Below are positions 1 through 6,319 of a stretch of DNA of 9,134 bases, piece after piece (the stretch's first letter is position 1; each line of letters opens with the position of its first letter). Origin of the DNA: JAIYDJ01 sp031398695 (GTDB lineage Bacteria; Pseudomonadota; Alphaproteobacteria; Rhodobacterales; Rhodobacteraceae); assembly GCA_031398695.1 (NCBI GenBank), contig JANNNU010000167.1:1-9134 (forward strand), written 5' to 3'. The notes beneath the pieces were generated by a model. It did no database searches, was not told where the DNA came from, and worked only from the letters and a program-made list of their open reading frames with translations. The position numbers and the translations under genes were made by a program.

Positions 1-128
1 CCGCACTGCGCCGCGCCACAACCGAACTTCGTTCCGGTCAATCCCAGCGTGTCGCGCAAGACCCACAGCAGCGGGGTTTCCGGATCGTCGGTCACACGGT
101 GCGTCTGTCCGTTTACGGTTAATTGCAT
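1..128 (-). CDS. iorA: Isoquinoline 1-oxidoreductase-type [2Fe-2S] small subunit, N-terminal fragment
   Basis: Only the first 42 codons are present; the gene continues beyond the left edge. The fragment starts MQLTVNGQTHRV and contains TPLLWVLRDTLGLTGTKFGCG followed by AAQC. This is the plant-type ferredoxin fold at the N-terminus of molybdenum hydroxylase small subunits. Cys37 and Cys42 are the first two ligands of the usual C-x4-C-x2-C cluster. The wording around DPETPLLWVLRD and GTKFGCG fits the IorA branch (isoquinoline 1-oxidoreductase alpha subunit) better than CoxS or nicotinate dehydrogenase, but the real substrate cannot be told from this. In this family the small subunit passes electrons from a molybdopterin large subunit (IorB type), which is often encoded next to it and would lie outside the window. 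The ATG is preceded by GGAG at 139-142, 10 nt upstream. A palindromic operator and a possible promoter lie about 110 bp further up. Confidence 0.82.
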   Translation of the reverse strand, partial: MQLTVNGQTHRVTDDPETPLLWVLRDTLGLTGTKFGCGAAQC

Positions 129-234
129 GATGGTTCGGCTCCGTTGAAGAGTGGCCCGCCGCGCGACGTGGCGTTAAGCTTGGTTTGGGTGCAGCGAACG
201 GCGCGGTCTTTCCGCACGGTTTCGCCCGGTGTGC

Positions 235-257
235 ATATACTATACCGTATAGTATAT
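235..257. promoter_or_regulatory. Perfect 23-bp palindromic operator
   Basis: The arms ATATACTATAC (235-245) and GTATAGTATAT (247-257) are exact reverse complements around a single C at 246. This AT-only-like block stands out sharply in very GC-rich surroundings. Size and symmetry fit the site of a dimeric repressor of the TetR or GntR kind; the family is an inference. No regulator gene is visible in the window. The site overlaps the possible minus-strand promoter described separately, so the oxidoreductase gene is the likelier target, though the transporter to the right could also be controlled. Confidence 0.72.
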
Positions 258-271
258 TCTTAACATGTCAA
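244..271 (-). promoter_or_regulatory. Possible promoter for the oxidoreductase gene
   Basis: On the minus strand a perfect TTGACA (-35, plus coordinates 266-271) is followed after 16 nt by TACGGT (244-249), a weak -10 that keeps the conserved TA...T positions. Transcription would start near 237 and give a leader of roughly 110 nt before the ATG at 128. The -10 and much of the spacer lie inside the palindrome, an arrangement expected for a repressor-controlled promoter. The -10 is poor, so the exact box is uncertain. TATAGT nearby would need a 21-nt spacer. Confidence 0.4.
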
Positions 272-534
272 TCAGCCGCGCCTGCCGCCTACAGAATCGT
301 GATCGCGAAACGGCAGACAATCTCCACCCCATCTTGACGGACCTTGGCCCTGGCTGCGACGTGACCCGAAACCGTTCTGGTAGCGCGCAGCGATCTGAAG
401 CACCCCAGCCGCGCCTGATGCGACGACGGTCGTGCCGAGACCGATCCGGCGCAGGCTGCAATATGAACGCAGGGTGTCGCATTTCTGATACCCGCTTCGG
501 TAACGCTGCCGCAGCGCAAATCGGAGACGCAGGC

Positions 535-1749
535 ATGGACGAACAGGCGAAAGAGGCGGCAACCAACGCGCACGCGGGAAGCGTGACCGAGGTGTTCGGG
601 GCGTTTTTCAAGCTAGGGCTGACCAGTTTCGGCGGCCCCATCGCGCATCTTGGCTATTTCCGCGACGAATTGGTGGTACGGCGGCGCTGGCTGTCGGACG
701 CGTCGTATGGCGATCTGGTCGCGCTGTGCCAGTTTCTGCCGGGGCCTGCCTCCAGCCAGACCGGCTTTGCCCTGGGCCTGATGCGGGCCGGATGGGGCGG
801 GGCACTGGCGGCATTCATCGGCTTTACCCTGCCGTCGGCGGTGGCGCTGGTCGTGGTCGCATTGACGGCGGCGCGGATGACCGGGCCGGTGGGAACCGGG
901 ATCATCGATGGCCTCAAGATCGTGGCGGTCGCAATCGTGGCGCAGGCGGTCTGGGGGATGGCAAAGTCGCTGTGCCCGGACCGCGAGCGTGGCGCGATCG
1001 CGGTTCTGGCGGTCGCGGTACTGGCCGTCGTGCCGGGCATCTGGGGCATGACGGTGGCGATCGCGGTCGGCGCGCTGGCGGGGCTTGCTCTGGGACGGGG
1101 TGTGGGATCGGACGGCGGGCGCATGGCGGTGCCGGTGTCCGTGCCGGTCGGGATGGCGGCGCTGGCGGCCTTCTTTGGCCTGCTGATCGTGCTACCGCTG
1201 GTGTCAGGATGGTCGCAGACGCTGGCGGTGACCGACAGCTTCTACCGCGCAGGGGCCTTGGTGTTCGGGGGCGGGCATGTGGTGCTGCCGCTGTTGCAGG
1301 CCGAGGTTGTGACCCCGGGATGGATCACCGCCGATCAGTTTCTGACCGGCTATGGTGCGGCGCAGGCGGTGCCGGGGCCGCTGTTCACCTTTGCCGCCTA
1401 TCTGGGCGCCGTACTGGGACCCGAACCAAACGGTCTTGCGGGCGCGGCACTGGCTTTGCTGGCGGTGTTTCTTCCCGGCTTTCTGATCCTGATCGGCGTG
1501 CTGCCGTTCTGGGAGAAGTTTCGCACGCTGACCTCGGCCCGGTCGCTGATGCAGGGAGCCAATGCGGCTGTGGTCGGCGTTCTGGGGGCGGCGCTCTACG
1601 ATCCGGTGTTCACCGGCAGCATCGGCGATCTGCGCGACCTTGCGCTGGCGCTGGCCTGTTTCGTGCTGCTGACGGCATGGAGCGCGCCGCCGTGGCTGGT
1701 GGTGCTGATCGGGGCGGCCGGGGGTGTCGGTCTGGCGTTGACCGCCTAG
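535..1749 (+). CDS. chrA: Chromate transporter, ChrA family (two-domain form)
   Basis: A 404-residue inner-membrane protein, the usual size for long-chain ChrA, made of two homologous halves. The first half carries SFGGP at residues 31-35 and QFLPGP at 66-71. The second repeats the pattern with FGGGHVVLP at 244-252 and QAVPGPLF at 277-284. Between and after these are many hydrophobic helices, such as 93-113, 152-189, 204-222, 300-323 and 366-400. ChrA proteins export chromate from the cytoplasm, driven by the membrane potential; many family members are known only by similarity, so the true substrate is not certain. The start at 535 is chosen because GGAG (523-526) sits 8 nt upstream and the family homology begins soon after. 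The frame stays open back to ATG 265, but that would add 90 Arg-rich residues with no ribosome binding site. The stop overlaps that of aroB. Confidence 0.9.
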   Translation: MDEQAKEAATNAHAGSVTEVFGAFFKLGLTSFGGPIAHLGYFRDELVVRRRWLSDASYGDLVALCQFLPGPASSQTGFALGLMRAGWGGALAAFIGFTLPSAVALVVVALTAARMTGPVGTGIIDGLKIVAVAIVAQAVWGMAKSLCPDRERGAIAVLAVAVLAVVPGIWGMTVAIAVGALAGLALGRGVGSDGGRMAVPVSVPVGMAALAAFFGLLIVLPLVSGWSQTLAVTDSFYRAGALVFGGGHVVLPLLQAEVVTPGWITADQFLTGYGAAQAVPGPLFTFAAYLGAVLGPEPNGLAGAALALLAVFLPGFLILIGVLPFWEKFRTLTSARSLMQGANAAVVGVLGAALYDPVFTGSIGDLRDLALALACFVLLTAWSAPPWLVVLIGAAGGVGLALTA

Positions 1750-2885
1750 CGCCGCGCCAGCGCGTCCGACAACAGACCGTGCACCAGATCGGGCGGAACA
1801 TCTTCGGCAACGAAAGCCTGCCCGATCCCGCGCGCGAGGATGAAGCGCAGGCGACCGTCGATAACCTTCTTGTCCTGCCCCATCAGGGCAAGCAGGGCGT
1901 CGGCCCCCGGCAGATCGCCCGGAATGTCGGCAAGGTCGGTCTTCATCCCCATCGCTTTCAGATGCGCACGCACCCGGCTGGGGGCCTCCTGCGCGCACAG
2001 GCCCAACCGCTGGCTTAGCTCGAACGCCAACGCGCAGCCGATCGCCACGCCTTCGCCATGCAGCAGCCGATCGCCGTAACCGGTGGCCTTTTCCAGCGCA
2101 TGACAAAAGGTGTGGCCCAGGTTCAGCAAGGCGCGTTCGCCCTCTTCCGTCTCGTCGCGGCTGACGATTGCGGCCTTCATCTCGACCGACCGGGTCACGG
2201 CGTGCATCCGCGCGGCAGTGTCGCCGGCTGCCAGGGCCGGGCCCTGCCCTTCGAGCCAGTCAAAGAAATCCGAATCCCCCAGCAGCCCGTACTTCACGAC
2301 CTCACCGTATCCCGCCAGAAAATCGCGCGGTGTCAGGGTGCCCAGCACGTCGATGTCGGCCAGAACGAGGCTGGGCTGGTGAAACGCCCCGATCAGGTTC
2401 TTGCCCTGCGCGGTGTTGATCCCGGTCTTGCCGCCCACCGAACTGTCGACCTGCGCCAGCAGAGTCGTCGGAAGCTGCACGAACCGCACGCCGCGGCGCA
2501 GCACCGACGCGGCAAAGCCCACCAGATCGCCGACCACCCCGCCGCCAAAGGCCACGACCACGTCGCGCCGCTCGATCTTCTGTTCCAGCAGCCACTCGCT
2601 GCACCGGGCGAACTGCTGCCAGCCCTTTGTCGACTCGCCGGGCGGCAGGGCCAGGGCCGTCAACGTGATGCCCTCTGCCTCGAAACTGGCCGCAAGCCGC
2701 ATCAGGTGCAGCCCTGCCACCGACTCGTCGGTGACAATCGCCACCTTGGGCCGGGTCAGCAACGGGGCCACCAGCGCGCCCGCCCGCTCGATCAGGCCTG
2801 GCCCCACATGAACCGCATAGCTGCGCGACCCCAGATCCACCGGGACCAGATTGACCTGCGCCACCTTCGCCGTGCCAACATCCAT
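1746..2885 (-). CDS. aroB: 3-dehydroquinate synthase
   Basis: A full-length, 379-residue enzyme that converts 3-deoxy-D-arabino-heptulosonate 7-phosphate (DAHP) to 3-dehydroquinate, step 2 of the shikimate pathway, in the cytoplasm with NAD and a divalent metal. The NAD-binding glycine loop AFGGGVVGD spans residues 112-120. The conserved block QLPTTLLAQVDSSVGGKTGI spans 137-156. The metal ligands expected from the family are present: Glu195 in GYGEVVKYG, His258 in NLGHTFCHALE and His276 in LHGEGVAIG. The C-terminal KKVIDGRLRFIL (339-350) is also typical. The ATG at 2885 is preceded by AGGGG, about 8 nt upstream. It lies 9 nt downstream of the aroK stop, so the two genes form one operon. The 3' end overlaps chrA tail to tail by 4 nt, which leaves no room for a terminator outside coding sequence. 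Confidence 0.97.
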   Translation of the reverse strand: MDVGTAKVAQVNLVPVDLGSRSYAVHVGPGLIERAGALVAPLLTRPKVAIVTDESVAGLHLMRLAASFEAEGITLTALALPPGESTKGWQQFARCSEWLLEQKIERRDVVVAFGGGVVGDLVGFAASVLRRGVRFVQLPTTLLAQVDSSVGGKTGINTAQGKNLIGAFHQPSLVLADIDVLGTLTPRDFLAGYGEVVKYGLLGDSDFFDWLEGQGPALAAGDTAARMHAVTRSVEMKAAIVSRDETEEGERALLNLGHTFCHALEKATGYGDRLLHGEGVAIGCALAFELSQRLGLCAQEAPSRVRAHLKAMGMKTDLADIPGDLPGADALLALMGQDKKVIDGRLRFILARGIGQAFVAEDVPPDLVHGLLSDALARR

Positions 2886-2894
2886 CCCAGACCC

Positions 2895-3437
2895 CTAGAC
2901 CATTTCCAACACGTCGGCCCGCGTGGCCAGGGCTTCCGCAACCCGCTGCGCCATCGCATCCACCGGCAGATCCACCGCCGAATCGACGGCCAGATCGGCA
3001 AGGCTGTAGAAGGGCACGCGCGCTTCGTAAAGCGCGCGCAGGGTTTCGCGCGGATTGGCGGTGCGAAGCAGCGGCCGCGTGGTCTTGTGGCGCACCCGGT
3101 TCCACAGCAGGTCGAGGTCGACTCGCAGCCAGACCGACACGCCCGACGCGCGGATCAGGTCCCGGTTGCGGTGGGACAGAAACGCACCGCCCCCCGTCGA
3201 CAAGACCGCCGGGGTCGCGCGCAGCAGACGGCCCAGCACCTCGGTCTCGCGGGCGCGAAAGAACGCCTCGCCGTCGCGTTCAAAGATTTCGGCAATGCTG
3301 CGGTCGGCCGCCCGGACAATCTCTTCATCCGAATCGAGGAACGGCACGCCCAGCTGCCGCGCGAGCACGGTGCCCACGGCGGTCTTGCCGGCCCCCATCA
3401 TGCCGACCATCACGACGGTCTTTTTCAGCCGCTGCAT
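2895..3437 (-). CDS. aroK: Shikimate kinase
   Basis: A 180-residue cytoplasmic kinase that phosphorylates shikimate at the 3-hydroxyl with ATP, step 5 of chorismate synthesis. The P-loop GMMGAGKT is at residues 12-19. The shikimate-binding elements are in order: the Asp pair in FLDSDEEI (33-40), Arg61 in FFRARE, the GGG turn at 82-84, the lid arginine in TTRPLL (Arg121) and Arg140 in ALYEARVPFY. The length agrees with the family. I prefer ATG 3437 because family members start a few residues before the first beta strand (KKTVVMVG). A GTG lies directly before it, and an upstream in-frame TTG at 3482 would add 15 residues, mostly Gly/Ser/Lys. No start has a clear ribosome binding site. It is the first gene of an aroK-aroB operon and diverges from the unit starting near 3590. 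Confidence 0.95.
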   Translation of the reverse strand: MQRLKKTVVMVGMMGAGKTAVGTVLARQLGVPFLDSDEEIVRAADRSIAEIFERDGEAFFRARETEVLGRLLRATPAVLSTGGGAFLSHRNRDLIRASGVSVWLRVDLDLLWNRVRHKTTRPLLRTANPRETLRALYEARVPFYSLADLAVDSAVDLPVDAMAQRVAEALATRADVLEMV

Positions 3438-3554
3438 CACTTTGCCCGCACCGCTCGCCCCGCTTTTTCCCCGATCCTGCAACCTGGCCGCCCCGCCCGC
3501 CGTCCCATGCGGTGGCGGTCCCCTGCCGACCCGCAGCTTTGTTACTTGAATGGC

Positions 3555-3583
3555 GTGAACTTGCCGCCAATGCCATATATATT
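3555..3583 (+). promoter_or_regulatory. Possible promoter of the small-membrane-protein/xerD operon
   Basis: GTGAAC at 3555-3560 and TATATT at 3578-3583 are separated by 17 nt. The -10 matches the sigma-70 consensus at five of six positions; the -35 is weak. Transcription would begin near 3590, leaving about 78 nt of leader before the ATG at 3668. It lies in the divergent gap between aroK and the rightward genes, in a locally AT-rich spot. No equally good box was found for aroK. Confidence 0.4.
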
Positions 3584-3667
3584 CGTCAACGAGGACGGGT
3601 CGAGCGTTGCGCGCGACGCGGACAAAGCGACCGGGACAACCGGCGGAAAAACAAGGGCATTACGGGC

Positions 3668-3802
3668 ATGGTTCGGCTTATCAAACTGGGGCTGGTTCTG
3701 GTGATTCTGGGGTTCGTCGGGCTGACCGGCTATGCCTATCTGATGGATTTCACGCCCGAGCCGCAGCAGATCACGGTCCCGGTGACGCTGAATGCAGGCT
3801 AG
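3668..3802 (+). CDS. 44-residue single-span membrane protein
   Basis: A very small protein that starts MVRLIKLGLVLVILGFVGL. Residues 2-6 are basic (Arg3, Lys6), residues 7-25 form one hydrophobic helix, and a short tail of about 19 residues containing FTPEPQQITVPV follows. The basic N-terminus suggests an N-in topology with the tail in the periplasm. There is no predicted cleavage motif, so it is probably an anchored peptide. AAGGG at 3653-3657 serves as a ribosome binding site, 10 nt before the ATG. The frame is open upstream to 3512, but that extension has no membrane character and starts ahead of the likely promoter. Its 3' end overlaps the next gene by 11 nt, which implies translational coupling. 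I recall similar small proteins in this position in Rhodobacteraceae; function unknown. Confidence 0.75.
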   Translation: MVRLIKLGLVLVILGFVGLTGYAYLMDFTPEPQQITVPVTLNAG

Positions 3803-5339
3803 TACGACCCTGGCCGCCCTTATCGCCGCTTTCGTCGCAGCCAGCGGCGGCGCGGCGCGCGCGCAAGAGCCGCTGTCGGCGATCGACTGGCTGTCGCAAT
3901 CGGTGATCGCCACCCCTGCGCCGTCGACCCTGCCCGAAGAACCCGCTGTCACAAACGGATCGGCCCTGCCGGCGAACGTGTCGGTCAGCGTTCTGGGCGG
4001 GCCCTCGGCAGACGGTGTGGGTCTGTTGCCTGCGCAGGTCACCGGCCTGCCGCGCAACCTCTGGGGGCTGGGGCGCATCGATGCCATCATCACCGCCCTC
4101 TTTGCCGAGGATCTGGTCGATCTGCCCGCCCTGCAAGGCCTGCTGATCACGCTGCTGCTGGCCGAAGCCGAGCCCCCCGCCGATGCAGGGTCCGGCGGCC
4201 GTCTGCTGGTGGCGCGGCTCGATCGGCTTCTTAGCATCGGCGCGCTGGATCAGGCCGAGGCGCTGCTCGAGGCGGCGGATGCCACCACCAGCGCCGACCT
4301 GTTTCGCCGCAGCTTCGACGTGGCGCTCTTGACCGGGTCGGAAGACCGCGCCTGCGCCGACATGCGCGAACATCCCGGACTGGCCCCCACCTTTCCGGCA
4401 CGCATCTTTTGTCTCGCGCGATCGGGCGACTGGAATGCCGCCGCCCTGACGCTGCGCACCGCGCAGGCGTTGGGTCAGATCAGCCCCGAAGAGGATGCGC
4501 TGCTGTCGCGCTATCTCGACCCCGATCTTTACGAAGGCGAGCCGATGCCGACGCCGGCAAAGCCCGTCACCCCGCTGTCGTGGCGGATGTTCGAGGCGGT
4601 GGGCGAAACGCTGCCGACCGGGCCGCTGCCCTTGGCGTTCGCGCACGCCGAACTGCGCGAAACTGCGGGTTGGAAGGCTCAGATCGAGGCGGCCGAACGG
4701 CTGGCCCGCGCCGGGGCCATTCCACCCAACGTGCTGCTGGGGCTTTACACGCAGGCGATGCCAGCCGCGTCGGGGGGCGTTTGGGACCGCGCGGATGCGT
4801 TTCAGGGGTTCGATCAGGCCTTGGCGCGGCGCGATCCTCAGGCGGTGTCGCGCGAGCTGCCGCTGGTGTGGTCGCAGATGCGCGCGATGGAGCTGGAGGT
4901 TCCGTTCGCCGCCCTGTTCGCCGAACGGCTGGCGGCGTTGCCGCTGACGGATGCGGCGGCGCAACTGGCCTACGAGATCGGCCTTCTGTCGCCCGATTAT
5001 CAGCGCATCGCCCGCGCCCCGGTCGGCGACGACGTGCGCGAACGGTTTCTGGCCGGATTGGCGGCGGGCGCGCTAGACGATCTGGTCGCACCCGACAGCA
5101 TGGCCCGCGCGATCGCCCCCGCCTTCACCGACGCGCCGGTGCCCGACGAGGCACGCCTGATGCTGGACGATGGGCGTGTGGGCGAGGCGATCTTGTGGGG
5201 CATGGGCCGGATCGCCCGCGGCGTGCAAGGCGATCTGCGCGGCGTGACCGACGGGCTGGCCCTGCTGCGCGCGGCGGGGATGGAGGATGTTGCCCGTCGC
5301 ACCGCGCTGGAGCTGATGCTGCTGGAACGGCGAGGCTGA
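3792..5339 (+). CDS. Exported alpha-helical repeat protein of unknown function
   Basis: A 515-residue protein with a clear Sec-type signal peptide: a short N-region, a hydrophobic stretch at residues 7-20 and an Ala-Arg-Ala cleavage site, so the mature protein begins near Gln25. The mature part is rich in Ala and Leu and is predicted from its pattern to be a chain of helix pairs, for example LDRLLSIGALDQAEALLEAA near 144-163 and SGDWNAAALTLRTAQALGQI near 211-230. This resembles a degenerate TPR/SEL-like solenoid. I see no catalytic motif and only two or three cysteines. It should act in the periplasm, perhaps as a scaffold. It overlaps the 44-residue membrane protein gene by 11 nt and lies 5 nt before xerD, so all three are likely cotranscribed. 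No named family is recognised. Confidence 0.85.
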   Translation: MQASTTLAALIAAFVAASGGAARAQEPLSAIDWLSQSVIATPAPSTLPEEPAVTNGSALPANVSVSVLGGPSADGVGLLPAQVTGLPRNLWGLGRIDAIITALFAEDLVDLPALQGLLITLLLAEAEPPADAGSGGRLLVARLDRLLSIGALDQAEALLEAADATTSADLFRRSFDVALLTGSEDRACADMREHPGLAPTFPARIFCLARSGDWNAAALTLRTAQALGQISPEEDALLSRYLDPDLYEGEPMPTPAKPVTPLSWRMFEAVGETLPTGPLPLAFAHAELRETAGWKAQIEAAERLARAGAIPPNVLLGLYTQAMPAASGGVWDRADAFQGFDQALARRDPQAVSRELPLVWSQMRAMELEVPFAALFAERLAALPLTDAAAQLAYEIGLLSPDYQRIARAPVGDDVRERFLAGLAAGALDDLVAPDSMARAIAPAFTDAPVPDEARLMLDDGRVGEAILWGMGRIARGVQGDLRGVTDGLALLRAAGMEDVARRTALELMLLERRG

Positions 5340-5344
5340 GCCGG

Positions 5345-6277
5345 ATGCGCGAGGATGACCGCTGGATCTCGACCTTCCTCGATGCCATCGCCGCCGAACT
5401 GGATGCCGCCCGCAATACCCGTCTCGCCTACGGCCGCGACCTCAGAGATTATGCCGATTGGCTGGCGCGGCACGGCAACGGGTTCGCCACGGCAACCCGC
5501 GAGACGGTGGAACGCTATCTGTTGTTCTGCGAGGCGCAGGGTCTGTCCAAGGCCACGCGCGCCCGGCGGCTGTCGTCGATCCGGCAGCTTTACCGCTTTG
5601 CCCATGACGAAGGCTGGCGGGCGGACAATCCCGCGATCCGGCTCAAGGGGCCGGGCCGCGCGCAAAGCCTGCCGAAGACGCTGAGCCATGACGAGGTGGA
5701 CCGTCTCTTGGTCGCCGCGCGCAGCCATGGCCGCACGCCACCCGACCGGCTGCGCCACACCGCACTGGTCGAGTTGCTTTACGCCACCGGGATGCGCGTG
5801 TCGGAATTGGTGGAATTGCCCATCGCGGCGGTGCGCGGCAACCCCGCGATGCTGCTGGTGCGCGGCAAGGGCGAGAAGGAACGCATGGTCCCGCTGTCTG
5901 CCCCGGCCAAGGCGGCTGTGTCGGCGTGGCTGGCGTGGCGGGACAGCGACGACAACGCCCGGCGGCTGGCGGGAAAGCCGGTGCAGCGCCACCTCTTTCC
6001 CGGACCCGGTGCGGCGGGACACCTGACGCGGCAGCATTTCTACCTGCTGATCAAGGACATCGCCGTGGCGGGCGGCGTCGATCCGTCACGCGTGACCCCC
6101 CACACCCTGCGGCACGCGTTCGCGACGCATTTGTTGGCGGGCGGCGCGGATCTGCGCGTCATCCAGACGCTGCTGGGGCATGCCGACATCGCCACGACCG
6201 AAATCTACACGCATGTGCTGGAAGACAACCTGAAAGACCTGGTGCTGACCCGGCATCCGCTGGCCCGCAAGGCCTGA
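5345..6277 (+). CDS. xerD: Tyrosine recombinase XerD
   Basis: A 310-residue site-specific recombinase. With XerC it resolves chromosome dimers at the dif site, in coordination with the FtsK translocase at the septum. The N-terminal SAM-like core-binding domain covers roughly residues 1-90 and the catalytic domain 110-300. All six active-site residues are present with family spacing: Arg151 (GMRVSELVEL), Lys175 (VRGKGEKER), His253 and Arg256 (TPHTLRHAF), His279 (LLGHADIATT) and the nucleophile Tyr288 (EIYTHV). The start at 5345 gives the normal length and has GAGG at 5332-5335; the much longer open frame upstream only shadows the preceding gene. Telling XerD from XerC rests on overall wording (LRVIQTLLGHADIATTEIYT) and on the locus. 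No dif-like site was noticed nearby. Confidence 0.95.
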   Translation: MREDDRWISTFLDAIAAELDAARNTRLAYGRDLRDYADWLARHGNGFATATRETVERYLLFCEAQGLSKATRARRLSSIRQLYRFAHDEGWRADNPAIRLKGPGRAQSLPKTLSHDEVDRLLVAARSHGRTPPDRLRHTALVELLYATGMRVSELVELPIAAVRGNPAMLLVRGKGEKERMVPLSAPAKAAVSAWLAWRDSDDNARRLAGKPVQRHLFPGPGAAGHLTRQHFYLLIKDIAVAGGVDPSRVTPHTLRHAFATHLLAGGADLRVIQTLLGHADIATTEIYTHVLEDNLKDLVLTRHPLARKA

Positions 6278-6319
6278 AGTCTTGCCCTGCGCCGGGGTTG
6301 GCCCCATAAGCGCCCCATC

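Larger units (their letters stand above)
129..534. other. 406-bp divergent intergenic region without a convincing gene
   Basis: This gap separates the leftward oxidoreductase gene from the rightward chromate transporter. It holds the palindrome at 235-257, a TTGACA box on the minus strand at 266-271, and ribosome binding sites close to each gene. The stretch 258-534 is open in the transporter frame (from ATG 265) and in two minus-strand frames. The plus-strand translation is rich in Arg, Ser and Pro without any fold I recognise, and no ribosome binding site precedes ATG 265. The minus-strand frames also match no family I know. The segment could be a long leader, a decayed gene or plain spacer; I cannot choose among these. 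Confidence 0.6.

Noticed and set aside
240..641. 133-residue minus-strand open frame across the chrA start
   Set aside because: It runs antisense into chrA, has no recognisable domain, and its Arg/Ser/Pro-rich composition is typical of a GC-rich shadow frame.
2058..3704. 548-residue plus-strand open frame opposite aroB and aroK
   Set aside because: It is antisense to two clearly recognised enzymes; its His/Gln/Arg-rich translation is the usual mirror of a real gene in high-GC DNA.
4409..5344. Long N-terminal extension of the xerD frame
   Set aside because: It lies inside the exported-protein gene in another frame, is Arg/Gly-rich and without structure, and the protein from 5345 already has the normal XerD length.
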